Shown here: positions 1-9,700 of the stretch, piece by piece
Layout: every line of letters starts with the position of its first letter
How positions within the stretch are numbered: position 1 is the stretch's first letter
Origin: Leptofilum sp041748655
Lineage (GTDB): Bacteria; Chloroflexota; Anaerolineae; Promineifilales; Promineifilaceae
Assembly: GCA_041748655.1 (NCBI GenBank)
Contig: JBGTCV010000109.1
Span: 1 to 64,000 of the forward strand
Direction: 5' to 3'
DNA length: 64,000 nt
Program-made: the position numbers and the translations under genes
The notes under the pieces: model-generated
What the model was told of the DNA's origin: nothing
Databases searched by the model: none
What the model saw: the letters and a program-made list of their open reading frames with translations, nothing else

Positions 1-13
1 TTTGGGGTTTTGT

Positions 14-46
14 CACTTTTTGGGGGTGTCCCACCCCCAAAAAGTG
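14..46. repeat. perfect 15-bp hairpin near the window edge
   Basis: Two 15-nt arms (14-28 and 32-46) are exact reverse complements around a 3-nt loop. They are flanked by GGGGTTTT before and AAAACCCC after, which extends the pairing with one irregularity. It may be a bidirectional terminator for genes outside the window or a dispersed palindrome. The 47-52 A-run would be the U-tract for minus-strand transcription only if read from the other side, so direction is unclear. Confidence 0.6.
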
Positions 47-102
47 AAAAAACCCCTCTTATCTAACGTCGCCAGGCGCGAAGCGCCGAGGCGACGGCGC
101 AC

Positions 103-231
103 TCAAACTGAGGTTGGGCTTAACAAAAGTTGCCGTAACACACCTGATTTGTAATCTCGCTGGTTTTTGGAAATGAGGGACATCTGCCAGGTAACGGCCG
201 TTGCCGCAATCAAACTGTCAGCGACCAATCC
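103..231 (-). pseudogene. remnant of a PIN-domain toxin (VapC-like C-terminus)
   Basis: Read in the frame ending with the TGA at 103-105, this stretch encodes GLVADSLIAATAV, then a segment with SKNQRDY. That is the usual C-terminal end of PIN-domain toxins: an Asp followed by a LIAATA helix, then T/S-x-N-x-x-D-F/Y. Only about 40 residues remain, where a PIN toxin has about 130, and no N-terminal metal-binding Asp is present upstream. The frame overlaps the end of the antitoxin-like gene in another register. This looks like a deletion that joined the antitoxin to the tail of its toxin. An ACGGCCGT palindrome lies inside. The family call is by pattern only. Confidence 0.5.
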
Positions 232-421
232 TGTCTTCAAGTTCAGGATAATCTTGCCATATGCCAATAAACGGCTCATTTTCAAAACGCTTGCCAAGCT
301 GCTGCTGACCAGGCTGGTTTGTTTGATATTTTTGCTGCAAAAAGGCGACAAAATCAGCCACTTGACGTTTCGCTTCGTCAGGCAAAGCACGATACGCTTG
401 CAAAAACTGCTGTTGAGTCAT
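218..421 (-). CDS. DUF2281/VapB-like antitoxin, toxin partner decayed
   Basis: The gene encodes a 67-aa protein beginning MTQQQFLQAY, with the LP-x-E-A-K-x-x-V-x-D-F-V-x-F-L heptad pattern of small DUF2281-type proteins that usually accompany PIN toxins. The C-terminal FIGIWQDYPEL resembles the toxin-binding tail of such antitoxins. The start is the ATG at 419-421, with AGGAG ten bases upstream. A GTG 18 bases further up is also open but lies upstream of this Shine-Dalgarno sequence. The downstream toxin is reduced to a fragment in another frame (103-231). The gene may therefore be an orphan antitoxin or part of a dead module. Confidence 0.55.
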   Translation of the reverse strand: MTQQQFLQAYRALPDEAKRQVADFVAFLQQKYQTNQPGQQQLGKRFENEPFIGIWQDYPELEDRIGR

Positions 422-585
422 TTTCGACAATCTCCTCACCAGACAAAAATGATAACTGTGTCTGGACCAAGTTCAGTATAAGCAAAACCAGAACCTGACG
501 CAATCACGGCTTCATCACCGTTCCCACCCTCAACAAATCAACCCAGCAAAAAAAACTAAAATTGGTCCTGAGCCTAAAACAAGTC

Positions 586-1002
586 TTATTCTCTCGTTCT
601 AGAAAATCTCAAACCAAGAACCACCAAAATCACGCTCAAAGGTAAACTCAAGATGGCCGTCATGAGTAAAAAGGGGTAATTTGTTTCGTAAATAGTAAAA
701 AAGCCAATATAAAAATTGATGGCTAGAAACCCTGCAATTACTAGAACTATGCTTATTTGATTTAATGAATCCATTAAAAGGTTGCTAGACCATCCAATCT
801 TACTAAATATGAATGTTAAAACGACTCCAAATGGGGCTGTAACAGCCGCAAAACCTGCGAGTGCCAAGCCAAATCGAGTAACATTAAGGGTAGTAAAAAC
901 GAAACCTAACATACCTGAAACCAAAGCCGCTTTCACTAAAAACCTACCGATTCTAAAAATTGTCAGGCGTTGTTTTACTCTAGTCTCATGTGATATTTTC
1001 AT
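586..1002 (-). CDS. small four-helix membrane protein, unknown function
   Basis: The 138-aa protein has a basic N-terminus (about residues 1-20) and four hydrophobic segments at roughly 21-45, 50-70, 80-105 and 112-133, ending with a short charged tail. I recognise no family. The start lies only 5 bases after the P450 stop codon, and the GGAGG that would serve as its ribosome binding site is inside the last P450 codons. The two are therefore almost certainly co-transcribed and translationally linked. Whether it helps the P450 (for example by membrane association) is inference only. Confidence 0.6.
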   Translation of the reverse strand: MKISHETRVKQRLTIFRIGRFLVKAALVSGMLGFVFTTLNVTRFGLALAGFAAVTAPFGVVLTFIFSKIGWSSNLLMDSLNQISIVLVIAGFLAINFYIGFFTIYETNYPFLLMTAILSLPLSVILVVLGLRFSRTRE

Positions 1003-1007
1003 CTGAA

Positions 1008-2225
1008 TTAATATTCCTCCGTGGTGTTAACAGGCAGCGCTTTCAACCCACGAAAGAGCACGCCAGAGCGCCACGCCAACTGCTCAGCAGGCACCGCCAG
1101 CCGCAAATTGGGGAAGCGCTCGAACAAGGTTTGCAATCCAATCTGCCCCTCCAGGCGGGCCAGCGGCGCACCCAGACAGTAATGAATCCCCAGGCCAAAC
1201 GCCAGGTGCCGGTTGTCGCGGCGGGTCACGTCCAGCACGTCGGGTTGGGCAAAGTGGCAGGCATCCCGGTTGGCCGAGGCTAACACCACGCGCACCACGT
1301 CGCCGCGCCGCATCGGGTGCCCCTCAAACACAAAATCGTCCCGCACCCAGCGCGTCGTCGAGGTTTCTACCGGGCCATCGAAGCGGAGAAGTTCTTCAAC
1401 GGCCGTATCCCACAACCACGGCCGTTCCCGCAAAAGCGCCAACTGCTCTGGCTGGTTCAGCAGCGCCAGCGCCCCGTTGCCCAGCAGGTTCACCGTCGTC
1501 TCGTGCCCCGTCACCAGCAGCAGCGCCACCATGCTGGAAAGCTCCGCCTCGTTCAGCCGCTCGCCCGCCTCTTCCGCCTGCACCAGCGCCGAGATCAAAT
1601 CATCTTGCGGATTTCGGTGGCGCAGGGCAAACATCTGCTGCAAATAAGCCACAAAAGCACGCACCTTCCGCTTGCGGGCGCTGTAGTTCAAATTGTGGCT
1701 GCCTGGCGAGATGATTGCCTGCGACCAATCGGCCACCTGCGCCTGATCCGCCGGGGGGATGCCCAGCAGCTCGGCAATAATCCGCACCGGCATCGGCAGG
1801 GCAAAGTCGGCGATCAGGTCCGCTTGCCCCGCCGCCGCAATTCCATCCAACAGCTCATCGGTGATTTGCTGGACGCGCGGAGCCAGCTGCTCCACGCGGC
1901 GGGGAGTAAAGGCCTGGTTCACCAATGCCCGCAGCCGGGTATGGTCTGGCGGGTCGGCAAAGAGCATATTTTCGTTGATGAGGCGGTTGAGGGCAGATTT
2001 GAGCGGTACGGCCGTTCCCGGCGGCAAGGTGTGGCGGATATCTTTCACAAAATGGTCGTTGTCTTTGAGAACAGCCGTTCCCTCCGCCAGCCGCGTAATG
2101 TACCAAATCGTCCCCCTGCCGGGTGAGCGATGGGCATAAATCGGATCCTCCTGCCGCATCTGGGCAAACGTGGGGAATGGGTTGGCTTTGAATTTGGGGG
2201 AAAAGAGATCGTACTTTGTGGTAAT
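1008..2225 (-). CDS. cytochrome P450, probably started by a rare ATT codon
   Basis: Class I bacterial haem monooxygenase. The cysteine-ligand loop FGLGIHYCLG lies near residue 350, the I-helix oxygen-activating motif appears as VTGHETT, and the K-helix ExxR appears as EELLR near residue 277. If translation began at the first in-frame ATG (2159) the protein would lose conserved N-terminal sequence. Upstream codons in the same frame read YDLFSPKFKANPFPTFAQM, the normal start of soluble P450s. There is no ATG, GTG or TTG in that extension before an in-frame TAA. An AGGAG (2234-2238) lies 8 bases before an ATT at 2223-2225, giving a 405-residue protein of normal family length. A frameshift or sequencing error is the alternative. 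The substrate cannot be read from sequence. Confidence 0.85.
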   Translation of the reverse strand: MTTKYDLFSPKFKANPFPTFAQMRQEDPIYAHRSPGRGTIWYITRLAEGTAVLKDNDHFVKDIRHTLPPGTAVPLKSALNRLINENMLFADPPDHTRLRALVNQAFTPRRVEQLAPRVQQITDELLDGIAAAGQADLIADFALPMPVRIIAELLGIPPADQAQVADWSQAIISPGSHNLNYSARKRKVRAFVAYLQQMFALRHRNPQDDLISALVQAEEAGERLNEAELSSMVALLLVTGHETTVNLLGNGALALLNQPEQLALLRERPWLWDTAVEELLRFDGPVETSTTRWVRDDFVFEGHPMRRGDVVRVVLASANRDACHFAQPDVLDVTRRDNRHLAFGLGIHYCLGAPLARLEGQIGLQTLFERFPNLRLAVPAEQLAWRSGVLFRGLKALPVNTTEEY

Positions 2226-2350
2226 TGGTTACGCTCCTCAAGAAAAACGGAACACAGAGTTTCGCAGAGGAGACACAGAGTTACACAGAGGTAATCTGTT
2301 GAATCTGCGAAATCCGTTGATTTTCGTTCATAATCATGGATTCCTACTCG

Positions 2351-2395
2351 TTCCACGCTCGGCGTGGAATGAAGTCCGGGACGCTCCTGCGTCCC
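2351..2395. repeat. two adjacent short hairpins in the spacer
   Basis: TTCCACGC-TCG-GCGTGGAA (2351-2369) is followed by GGGACGC-TCCT-GCGTCCC (2378-2395). The rest of the 2226-2486 spacer holds cacagag/cgcagag-type degenerate sequence and a C/G-rich run (2430-2480). Such short dyads are typical dispersed intergenic repeats. Either hairpin could also terminate the globin transcript, but no U-run follows on the minus strand. Confidence 0.6.
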
Positions 2396-2486
2396 CTTCG
2401 CGGCGCAGAGCACCGCACCCGGCAACCACCCTCACCCCAACCGATTCCCTCCCCTCACAGGGGGAGGGCCAGGGAGGGGGTCGTAC

Positions 2487-2921
2487 TCAGGCCGTGTTGA
2501 CCATCCAGCTGGAAAACCCAACCAAAAAGTCGCGGAACGTGGGCAAATGCTCGGCGGGGAAGTTGTACTTTTCCGGCGCGTCGGCCAGCACCGCATCAAA
2601 GCAGGCCAGCCACACCTGCCGCGCTGCCTCATCAATCGGGAACGGATTGTGCCGCGCCCGCATCATCGGGCTGCCATACTTTTGGTGGTAGAGTGGTGGC
2701 CCACCCAGCAGCCCCACAAAAAAGGCGGCCGATTTTTGCGAAGCCCGCGCCATATCCCTGGGAAACATCCCCCGAATGTCGGACGCTTCTAGCTCAGTGT
2801 AAAAATCGGCCAGCATGGCAAAAATATTGTCCTGCCCCATGGCCGCATAAATCTCTGGGCTGGGGGCTGCTACCCGTGGCGGACCGCCGGACGGCACATA
2901 AAATTGTCGCTCTTCACTCAT
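2487..2921 (-). CDS. truncated haemoglobin, group II type
   Basis: The 144-aa 2/2-fold globin carries the family signatures: GGPPLY after the E helix, the proximal-histidine motif RARHNPFPI, and a Trp in VWLACF (the G8 position typical of group II/GlbO proteins). Such proteins bind O2 or NO and are linked to redox or nitrosative protection or to delivering O2 to oxygenases. It starts 17 bases after the stop of the cyclase/ATPase gene, and the P450 follows 261 bases downstream on the same strand. A globin beside an oxygen-using P450 is suggestive, but no partnership is shown. Confidence 0.85.
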   Translation of the reverse strand: MSEERQFYVPSGGPPRVAAPSPEIYAAMGQDNIFAMLADFYTELEASDIRGMFPRDMARASQKSAAFFVGLLGGPPLYHQKYGSPMMRARHNPFPIDEAARQVWLACFDAVLADAPEKYNFPAEHLPTFRDFLVGFSSWMVNTA

Positions 2922-2938
2922 ACGCTTATTCCCAATGG

Positions 2939-5900
2939 TCAGCCACCGAGGGCAAATGCGATTGCTTCGGCCAGGGAACGCTGTCGGCCCTGGTTGAGGT
3001 AGCTGGTGGCTTCTTCATGGTTGAGGACTTTGGTTAAACGGCCGTCCAGCTGCGCCTGCTCCACGGCCGAAAGCGGCGTGCCAAGCTCCTCGCGTAATGC
3101 CTGCGCCGCCCCCACCAGCTGAAGCGCCCGCCCAGCCTGCTGCTGCATCGCCACCAGCCCGGCCATATCCTCCAGCACATAGGCAATCGCCCGCCGGTCA
3201 CCAAATTCGTAGTTAATCGTCAGGCTTTCGACATAGAATTGGCGGGCCGTGTCAAAATCAGATTGATCCCGCACGACGTTACCCAGGTTGTTCAGCGAGT
3301 TGGCAATCGCCCAGCGGTCGCCCACCTCTCGCTGGAGCTGCAACGCTTCTTCCAGATGGCTGCGAGCCGTGGCCAAATCCCCCAGATTGCGCACCGCATT
3401 GCCCAGATTGTTTAGCGAATTGGCTATGGTGCGCCGGTCGCCCACCTGCCGCCGAATCTCCAGCGCCTCCTCATTCAGCCGCCGCGCTTCAGCCAAATTC
3501 CCCTGGAAGCGGGCAATAATTGCCAGGTTGCTCAGCAAGGCGGCAATAAAGGCGGGCTGATCCAGCTCGCGACGCAGGGCCATGCTTTGCTCGTACAGGG
3601 CACGGGCTTTTTCATACTGCCCCTGCTGCGCTGTCAGCGTCCCGGCCGAGTGGTACGCTTGGGCTACACCTTCTTCATCTTCCAGCTTTTCAAAGGTGAG
3701 GCGGGCAGCTTCCAGATGGCGGGTCGCTTCCTCAAAGCGGCCTCGCTTGCGCAGCAGCTCTGCCTGAGCCGCCTGGCACCATGCCTCTTCCTGGCGATTT
3801 TCATGTTTTTGGGCCAGCTGCAGGCCCTGGGTGTATAAAGCGCTGGCTTCATCCCACTGCCCCACCAGTTCTAACACATTGCCCAATTTACGCATCACGG
3901 CCGCTCGATCTGGATCTGGCAGCAGGGGCAGCGCCCGACGGAAATATTCAATGGCGGCCTCGTTGGCGTATTCGGCCTGGGCCGCCTCGCCTGCCTTGAG
4001 CAGATATTCCCGTTTTTTGGTTTCGTTGTCGGAACGGCCGTAATGGTAAGCCAGCAGCCCCACATATTGCGACAGCGCATGGGCATAATTGCTTTCCATA
4101 TATTGGCCAATTAAATCATGCAGCATGGCCCGAGTGGCAAACGGCAAGCTCTCGTAGGCCACCTCCTGCGTTACCACATTCTTAAACAAATACGTCAGCT
4201 CAGGTTCCGGCGTATCCTGCGGCGTTAAATCCAGCTGCTCCAACGCTTCCAAGTCCGACTTCACCTGCTGCGGCCTGCCCAGTGGGGGGTAAGCCCCCCA
4301 TAACATCGCCGCCCGGAACAAACGGCCGATCACGCTGGCCACCTTAATCGTATTGCGCTGCGTCTCCGTCAGCTGGTCGATACGGCTCAAAATAAGGCTG
4401 TGCAAACTGGTGGGCAAATCCAAATCTTGCAGCGTCTGGGCCGCCATGGCCGACTGACTTTGCAAATAGTTCAGCAGCTCCTCAATGTAGAACGGGTTGC
4501 CCGCCGCGCGCTCCATGATTTTTTCTCGCAGCAGGCGCGGCATCTTGATTTTGGCCCGGGTGAGCTGCTCCATTTTTAACGCCATCAAATGTTCAGCCTC
4601 TTCTGGCGTAAACTCGTGCAGCTTAATTTCGATGAAGTTGGGCAGATGGCGGAAAGATGCAGAATGGATGCGATTGAGATCTGGTTCACGTACCGCCAAC
4701 ACCGTTAAGATGGGACGATCGGCAATTGCCCGCGAAATCGCCTCCAACAGATCGAAAGAGAGCGGATCGAGCCAGTGACAATCTTCTAAAACCATGAAAA
4801 TGGGCGTCGTCTCCGCCCTTGCCCGCAAACATTCCACCAACAGCGATTCCAAAGAGACCTTGCGCAGCTGGGCATCAAACGACTGAGTCAAATCGTTGTC
4901 GGGAATGGTCAGGCGCAGCACCGCCCCCAAAAGCGGCAGGCGGGGCAGCAAAGCAGGATTGATGGCGCGAAGCTGCTCGCCGATATGCTCAATTTGCTGC
5001 TCTAAAGAAGAGATCTCTGGGGTCAGCTCGAAAAAATCTTGCCAGATGCGCTGCCAAACCAGGTAACTGGTGCTGGTACCGTAGGATTGACATTCGCCGC
5101 CGTAGCTTAAAAAGCCGTGTTCGCTCTCGCTGGCCAACCGGATAATCTTGGCCACCAGCCGGGATTTACCAATGCCCGCCTCGCCACTAATCGTAATAAT
5201 TTGCCCTTTGCCCTCTTTAACATCGGTCATTTTTTCCTGGATCAGGGCCTGTTCAGCGGTGCGCCCTACCATGGGCAAGGCATATTGTGGCTCTTGCAGG
5301 CGAATGGTGGCCTGGGCCTGACGGCGCGTTACGGCGTAGACAGAAAGTAGTTCTGATTTGCCTTTTACCATGAGCGGGGGCAGAGGTTCCCAGGAAAATT
5401 TATCGCCAGTTTGTTTCATGGTGGCTTCTATGACGAGGATCTGGCCGGGAACGGCCGTTTGCATCAGTCGTGCGGCCGTATTCACTGCATCCCCCAACAC
5501 ACCATAGGTGCGGCGAGTTGTGCCCCCATAAGCGCCCGTACGAGAACGCCCCCCGCAAATACCGATCTGCACCGAAGAGATGTAAGACAGTCGTTCTGCC
5601 AGCTCCTGCAATTCCAGCGCTACCGAGACAGCCCGAATCGCATCATCTTCATGCGCATAGGGAGCGCCAAACGCGGCGTACATAGCGCTGCCCTTGTCGC
5701 CAATGGTCAGCTGGAGCAAATTGCTTTCATAGCGGGACAAAATCTCCTGCACATTCTGCACAAAGGTGTCCAGCTTGGTCTCAGCATCCTCATCTGCATC
5801 ATAATCAATGCCAGAAAAGCGCAGAAAGAGAGCTACCGTCGGGCGCAGCTCAGCCAAAAACTCATCCCCGCCCTCGGCCAGCCGACGATACACCGGGGGC

Positions 5901-6607
5901 AGCAGCCAGCGACGGGTAATCGCTTCATCCAGGGCATCAGCCGGAATGGGGGGCCAATACGCCGGGATACTCATATTTTCCAGATTGGCTACCACGCCCA
6001 GCCGCGCCCCGGAAATCGGGTTTTGTCGCCACGCTTTTATTTCAACGCGGGGGCCCAGGTTTTCAATGGTGGCTTCATCCAGAATAACCTCCCCCTTTTC
6101 GGCCTCATGCTCCGCTTCGACCAGACGATCCAGGGTTTTGCCCGCCAGCACGTCGATGAGCTGCACGGCCGGGTTGCCTACCAGAAAGCGTCGGACCGTG
6201 CCGGTGACAACGGCCGTTTTCATCGCCAACGTAATTTCGCCAGAAGGGGTCTGGATGGTTTGTGCCTGCTGCATCACCGCCTGCATCGCCAGGGCGCACG
6301 TTGTGGCCCGAAAGCCGTTGTCCCCCTCAAACCAGCAGGTGACCGCATCGCCACTAAAGCTGATGACGCTGCCGCCGTAACGGTGCAGCTCATCCACCAG
6401 CCCATCAAACACCCGGTTCAGGTGGCGAGTCACTTCTTCCGCACCTCGCTGTGGCCCCAAATCGTGCACCAAACGCTCTGTCAGGGGGGTAAAACCGGAA
6501 ACATCGGCAAACAAAGCAGCGCCCTGCGCCGGATCGGGCAGATTCTCGCCGCGATACAACGCCTGTCGTCTATCCATAGGAATGTAGGAAATCGGCCGTT
6601 CCATCAT
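2939..6607 (-). CDS. class III nucleotide cyclase-AAA ATPase-TPR signalling protein
   Basis: The protein has about 1222 residues. The first cyclase homology domain (about 30-190) has both metal-binding Asp positions, in FADVSGFT and SGDA. A second cyclase-like domain (about 260-420) reads LRFSGI where the first Asp should be, so it is probably regulatory. A large P-loop ATPase follows with GEAGIGKSR near residue 480 and LEDCHWLD near 610. The C-terminal third (about 880-1200) is TPR repeats containing the recurring NSLNNLGN. This architecture is common in Chloroflexota, Actinomycetota and Cyanobacteria and usually acts as a sensor-effector; cyclase activity is inferred. I chose the ATG at 6607 behind GGAGG; a TTG at 6628 is also open. 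It is the first gene of the minus-strand run leading to the globin and P450. Confidence 0.85.
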   Translation of the reverse strand: MMERPISYIPMDRRQALYRGENLPDPAQGAALFADVSGFTPLTERLVHDLGPQRGAEEVTRHLNRVFDGLVDELHRYGGSVISFSGDAVTCWFEGDNGFRATTCALAMQAVMQQAQTIQTPSGEITLAMKTAVVTGTVRRFLVGNPAVQLIDVLAGKTLDRLVEAEHEAEKGEVILDEATIENLGPRVEIKAWRQNPISGARLGVVANLENMSIPAYWPPIPADALDEAITRRWLLPPVYRRLAEGGDEFLAELRPTVALFLRFSGIDYDADEDAETKLDTFVQNVQEILSRYESNLLQLTIGDKGSAMYAAFGAPYAHEDDAIRAVSVALELQELAERLSYISSVQIGICGGRSRTGAYGGTTRRTYGVLGDAVNTAARLMQTAVPGQILVIEATMKQTGDKFSWEPLPPLMVKGKSELLSVYAVTRRQAQATIRLQEPQYALPMVGRTAEQALIQEKMTDVKEGKGQIITISGEAGIGKSRLVAKIIRLASESEHGFLSYGGECQSYGTSTSYLVWQRIWQDFFELTPEISSLEQQIEHIGEQLRAINPALLPRLPLLGAVLRLTIPDNDLTQSFDAQLRKVSLESLLVECLRARAETTPIFMVLEDCHWLDPLSFDLLEAISRAIADRPILTVLAVREPDLNRIHSASFRHLPNFIEIKLHEFTPEEAEHLMALKMEQLTRAKIKMPRLLREKIMERAAGNPFYIEELLNYLQSQSAMAAQTLQDLDLPTSLHSLILSRIDQLTETQRNTIKVASVIGRLFRAAMLWGAYPPLGRPQQVKSDLEALEQLDLTPQDTPEPELTYLFKNVVTQEVAYESLPFATRAMLHDLIGQYMESNYAHALSQYVGLLAYHYGRSDNETKKREYLLKAGEAAQAEYANEAAIEYFRRALPLLPDPDRAAVMRKLGNVLELVGQWDEASALYTQGLQLAQKHENRQEEAWCQAAQAELLRKRGRFEEATRHLEAARLTFEKLEDEEGVAQAYHSAGTLTAQQGQYEKARALYEQSMALRRELDQPAFIAALLSNLAIIARFQGNLAEARRLNEEALEIRRQVGDRRTIANSLNNLGNAVRNLGDLATARSHLEEALQLQREVGDRWAIANSLNNLGNVVRDQSDFDTARQFYVESLTINYEFGDRRAIAYVLEDMAGLVAMQQQAGRALQLVGAAQALREELGTPLSAVEQAQLDGRLTKVLNHEEATSYLNQGRQRSLAEAIAFALGG

Positions 6608-6709
6608 ACGAGTTGTTGGCCTCCACAAGCTGAGGACTTTCTGGGTTGCATAGTAGTGACACTATATTATACGGATGTTGGCGCTTTGTGCAGGCTATAA
6701 AAATAAATG

Positions 6710-6745
6710 AAAAACTGGGGCGGCCGAAAGCTCGCCCCAGTTTTT
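6710..6745 (-). terminator. intrinsic terminator of the CSLREA/C25 gene
   Basis: A 13-bp perfect stem (6710-6722 with 6733-6745, GC-rich core CTGGGGCG) has a 10-nt loop. Read on the minus strand it ends in TTTTT followed by a T-rich stretch. It starts 35 bases after the stop codon at 6781. Confidence 0.85.
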
Positions 6746-6780
6746 CACGCGACTGGTAATGAGGTTATTGTTAGCAGCAA

Positions 6781-9700
6781 TTACCGGATGGCAATGGCAT
6801 CGATCTTTGCATCGTTCAATCCATGGTCAACCCCATCCCAAAAATCGGTCAAGGTGCAGTTGGTATTCTCCCCCAGGGAAACGGGGCTGCACACCAGCAC
6901 CCGGCTGCCCTCACCGTTGGTAACCAGGTAGAGATCGCCGGTTTCTTCATCCTGATGGACGGCTTCGATGCTGTTGGTGTTGGCGCTGAGCAAATGAACG
7001 TCGGAACCGTCAAAGTACATGGCCCAGCTGCCCGAAGTGTTTTCACCCAGGCTGGTGGGGGTGAACACCACCAGGTCGCGGCTTTGGGCGTTGATGCTGC
7101 CAACCTTCACCGGCCCCTTGGTGCTGATAACGATACGACCGTCCCCCAACACCGTCAGAGCCCGGATCGCTTCTTGTGGCGTTGTCAGGTCTACATCAGA
7201 CCCGTCAAAGTAGAGCGACCAGGTACCGGCCGTGTTCTCACCCAGCGAGGTCGGTTCAAAGCGCAGGATGTCGGAGTTGTCCACGTTGGCCCCGCCGCGA
7301 TCAACCGGCCGATTCAGGGCACTCAGGTAAAAATCTTCTGCGAAGGTCAACAGCAAGCTGCCGTCGGGCAGCCAGGCAAAGGCAGTCACGTTCTGCCCGG
7401 CCAATCCTACATCGGAGCCGTCGAACAGCAGCGACCATTCGCCGGTATCCAGGTCGAAGCCCAGGATATCCTCACCGCTGTAGGCAATGCCGTCTACACT
7501 GCCGCTGTCTGAGGTGCTCAGGTAGAGCGTCTGGCCCGTTCCCACCGGCGGGTCGACGATGGTCAGCAAGCCGCTGGCCGCTGTAGGCAGGTAGCGATCA
7601 TCAGGCAAGCTCAGGCTGCCGGAAGGCAGCGGGATGGTGCCGCTGAAGTAGACGGCCACAATGTACGTTCCCGCGGGCAGCGGCACGCCGCTCAGCGAAG
7701 CGCGCCCGGCAAAATCGGTGATAACCGCTTCGGCATAGGCGCCGTTAGCGCCGGTGAGGATGAAGAAGACGGTTTTCTGACCAAACGGCCGTCCCAATAC
7801 ATCCTTCAACGTGACCACAAAGGGCGGCGCTTGGCCCACTTCGATGGTTGCTTCAGCCGGCTCCAGCGTCAGAAGAGTGGCCATCTTGGTAATGGTAAAC
7901 GGCACGGTCTCAAACGACGCTTCATATTCGGAATCACCGCCAAAGGCGACAGTCAGTTCCGTGCTGCCCGGCAGGCCTAGCAGCGCCAGATCGGCCGTGG
8001 CTTCGCCGGAGGCATTGGTGATCACCGTGCGCGTTTGTGGCCCAACGCGGAAGCTGAGGTAGCGGTCGGCCACCGGTTCACCGTCTGCCATCAACACGGC
8101 CGTTACCGCGATTTCAGCGCTGTAGGCGCCAGAGGCGGGCGGGGCAAGGAGGGTAACGGCCGTTTCCAGCAAATCACCTTCGGCCGTACCCGCACCGCTG
8201 TAGTAAGCACCGTAATTCGTCGCCGTGCTCACCAGCCCCACGCCGTTCACCGCCTGCACCATAAAGCGCACTTCGCTGGCAGGCACACCGTTCAGCGGTA
8301 GAGCAGCCTGCCACAGCGTGCTGTCATTTTCGCTCTGGATCAGGTCAATCGACTGCCATTGGCCAGCCAGGGGGCCGCTGCCAGTATAGGTGACCCACAC
8401 TTCCTGGATGCCCGCCGCCGGGTCACCGGTCACACGCGCCTGGATGGTCACGCTGGCCCCACCGGGGAAGGCATCGACCTGGGTGATGGCCGGTGGCGCG
8501 GCCAGCGCCGGCACGTTGCCCGTCACCTGGGATTGGGCGATGTAGTCACTGTAGTAGAGGCGGAAATCCAGCGCATCGAAGCGGCGCAGGGTGCCCGTGA
8601 GCGACGCGGCATTGTCGGACAGATACTGAGCTGGGGTCACGTTCAGCTGCACTGCCCCATTTAAACCGTTAACCAACTGACCAAAGTAGTTCACCTGGTA
8701 TGGCTGCATCGGGTAGAACACGCTGCTGACAAACGGCGGGTGCACCCCACGAATTTCGGTAGTGGCCGCGCCGGTCAACGGCAGGATGCCAGGCAAATCG
8801 GTGAAGGAACCGCCGCGGAAGCCCACGCCGCGCAGCACGGTATCGACCACGCCCACGTTAAGCGATTCCAGCGGCAGCACCGGTTCAGCCGGGTTTACAA
8901 TCACGCCGTCGCTGCCGGTAAGGTAGGTGGCGGTGATGCTGGTCGGCTCAGCTGCGCCGACAATGTCCAGCGATTGTTCCACCTGCGTTAGCTCTGGCTC
9001 GATGGTGAGATCCGCATAGATAAGGCCCAACGTCTGGCCAGGATTGCTGGTGAAGCCGGTAGTGCTGCCCACCACGGAGGTATCGCCAGAGGGGTTGCCG
9101 CGGCCGTTCGGCATGTCGATTTTGAGCATGGGCAGGCCAAACAGGGTGGCAATCAAGAGAGATTTTTCATGCAACGGCCGTAACTCTTGCGTTTCGGCCA
9201 GATACGTCTGTTTGGCCGCTGCCAGCGCCTGACCAATGGCTACCGGGCCGGTGCCTGCCCGCAGTTCCTGGCTAAAGGTCAGGTACAGCCGCTCGCTGTA
9301 CTCGATGAAGTCGGTGTCGCCGTATTGGTAGCCGGTGCCGGCAATCAGCGTCACGCCCTTGCTGGCAAACGCCTGCGCCCAGTCCGGTTCCAGCGTAACG
9401 TCAGGCACGCCGTGCGCGTCCACAATGTTGTAGCCAGAGTGGCAGCCCGCACTAAAGACAAGTGTGTTGGTCATGTCCACGCTGGAGGCGGCCAGGTCAG
9501 CGGCTAGAAGCCGGGTGGAATAATCGGCGGCCAGGGCGCTGCTGGCGCTGAAGTGCCCCGCCAGGAAGCTGACGTCGTAGCGGTTGTTCAGCAGCAGGGT
9601 GGCCAGCTGAGCGGCCGTCCACGAGGCGGGGTCCGTGGGCGCCACATCACGCGGGGTGATGAGCGTGGTCGCCGGACTGCCCAAGCCGCTGGACAGCTCG

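Noticed and set aside
5411..6700. Long plus-strand open frame opposite the cyclase gene
   Set aside because: It is the antisense shadow of a clear multi-domain gene, with no domain or ribosome binding site of its own.
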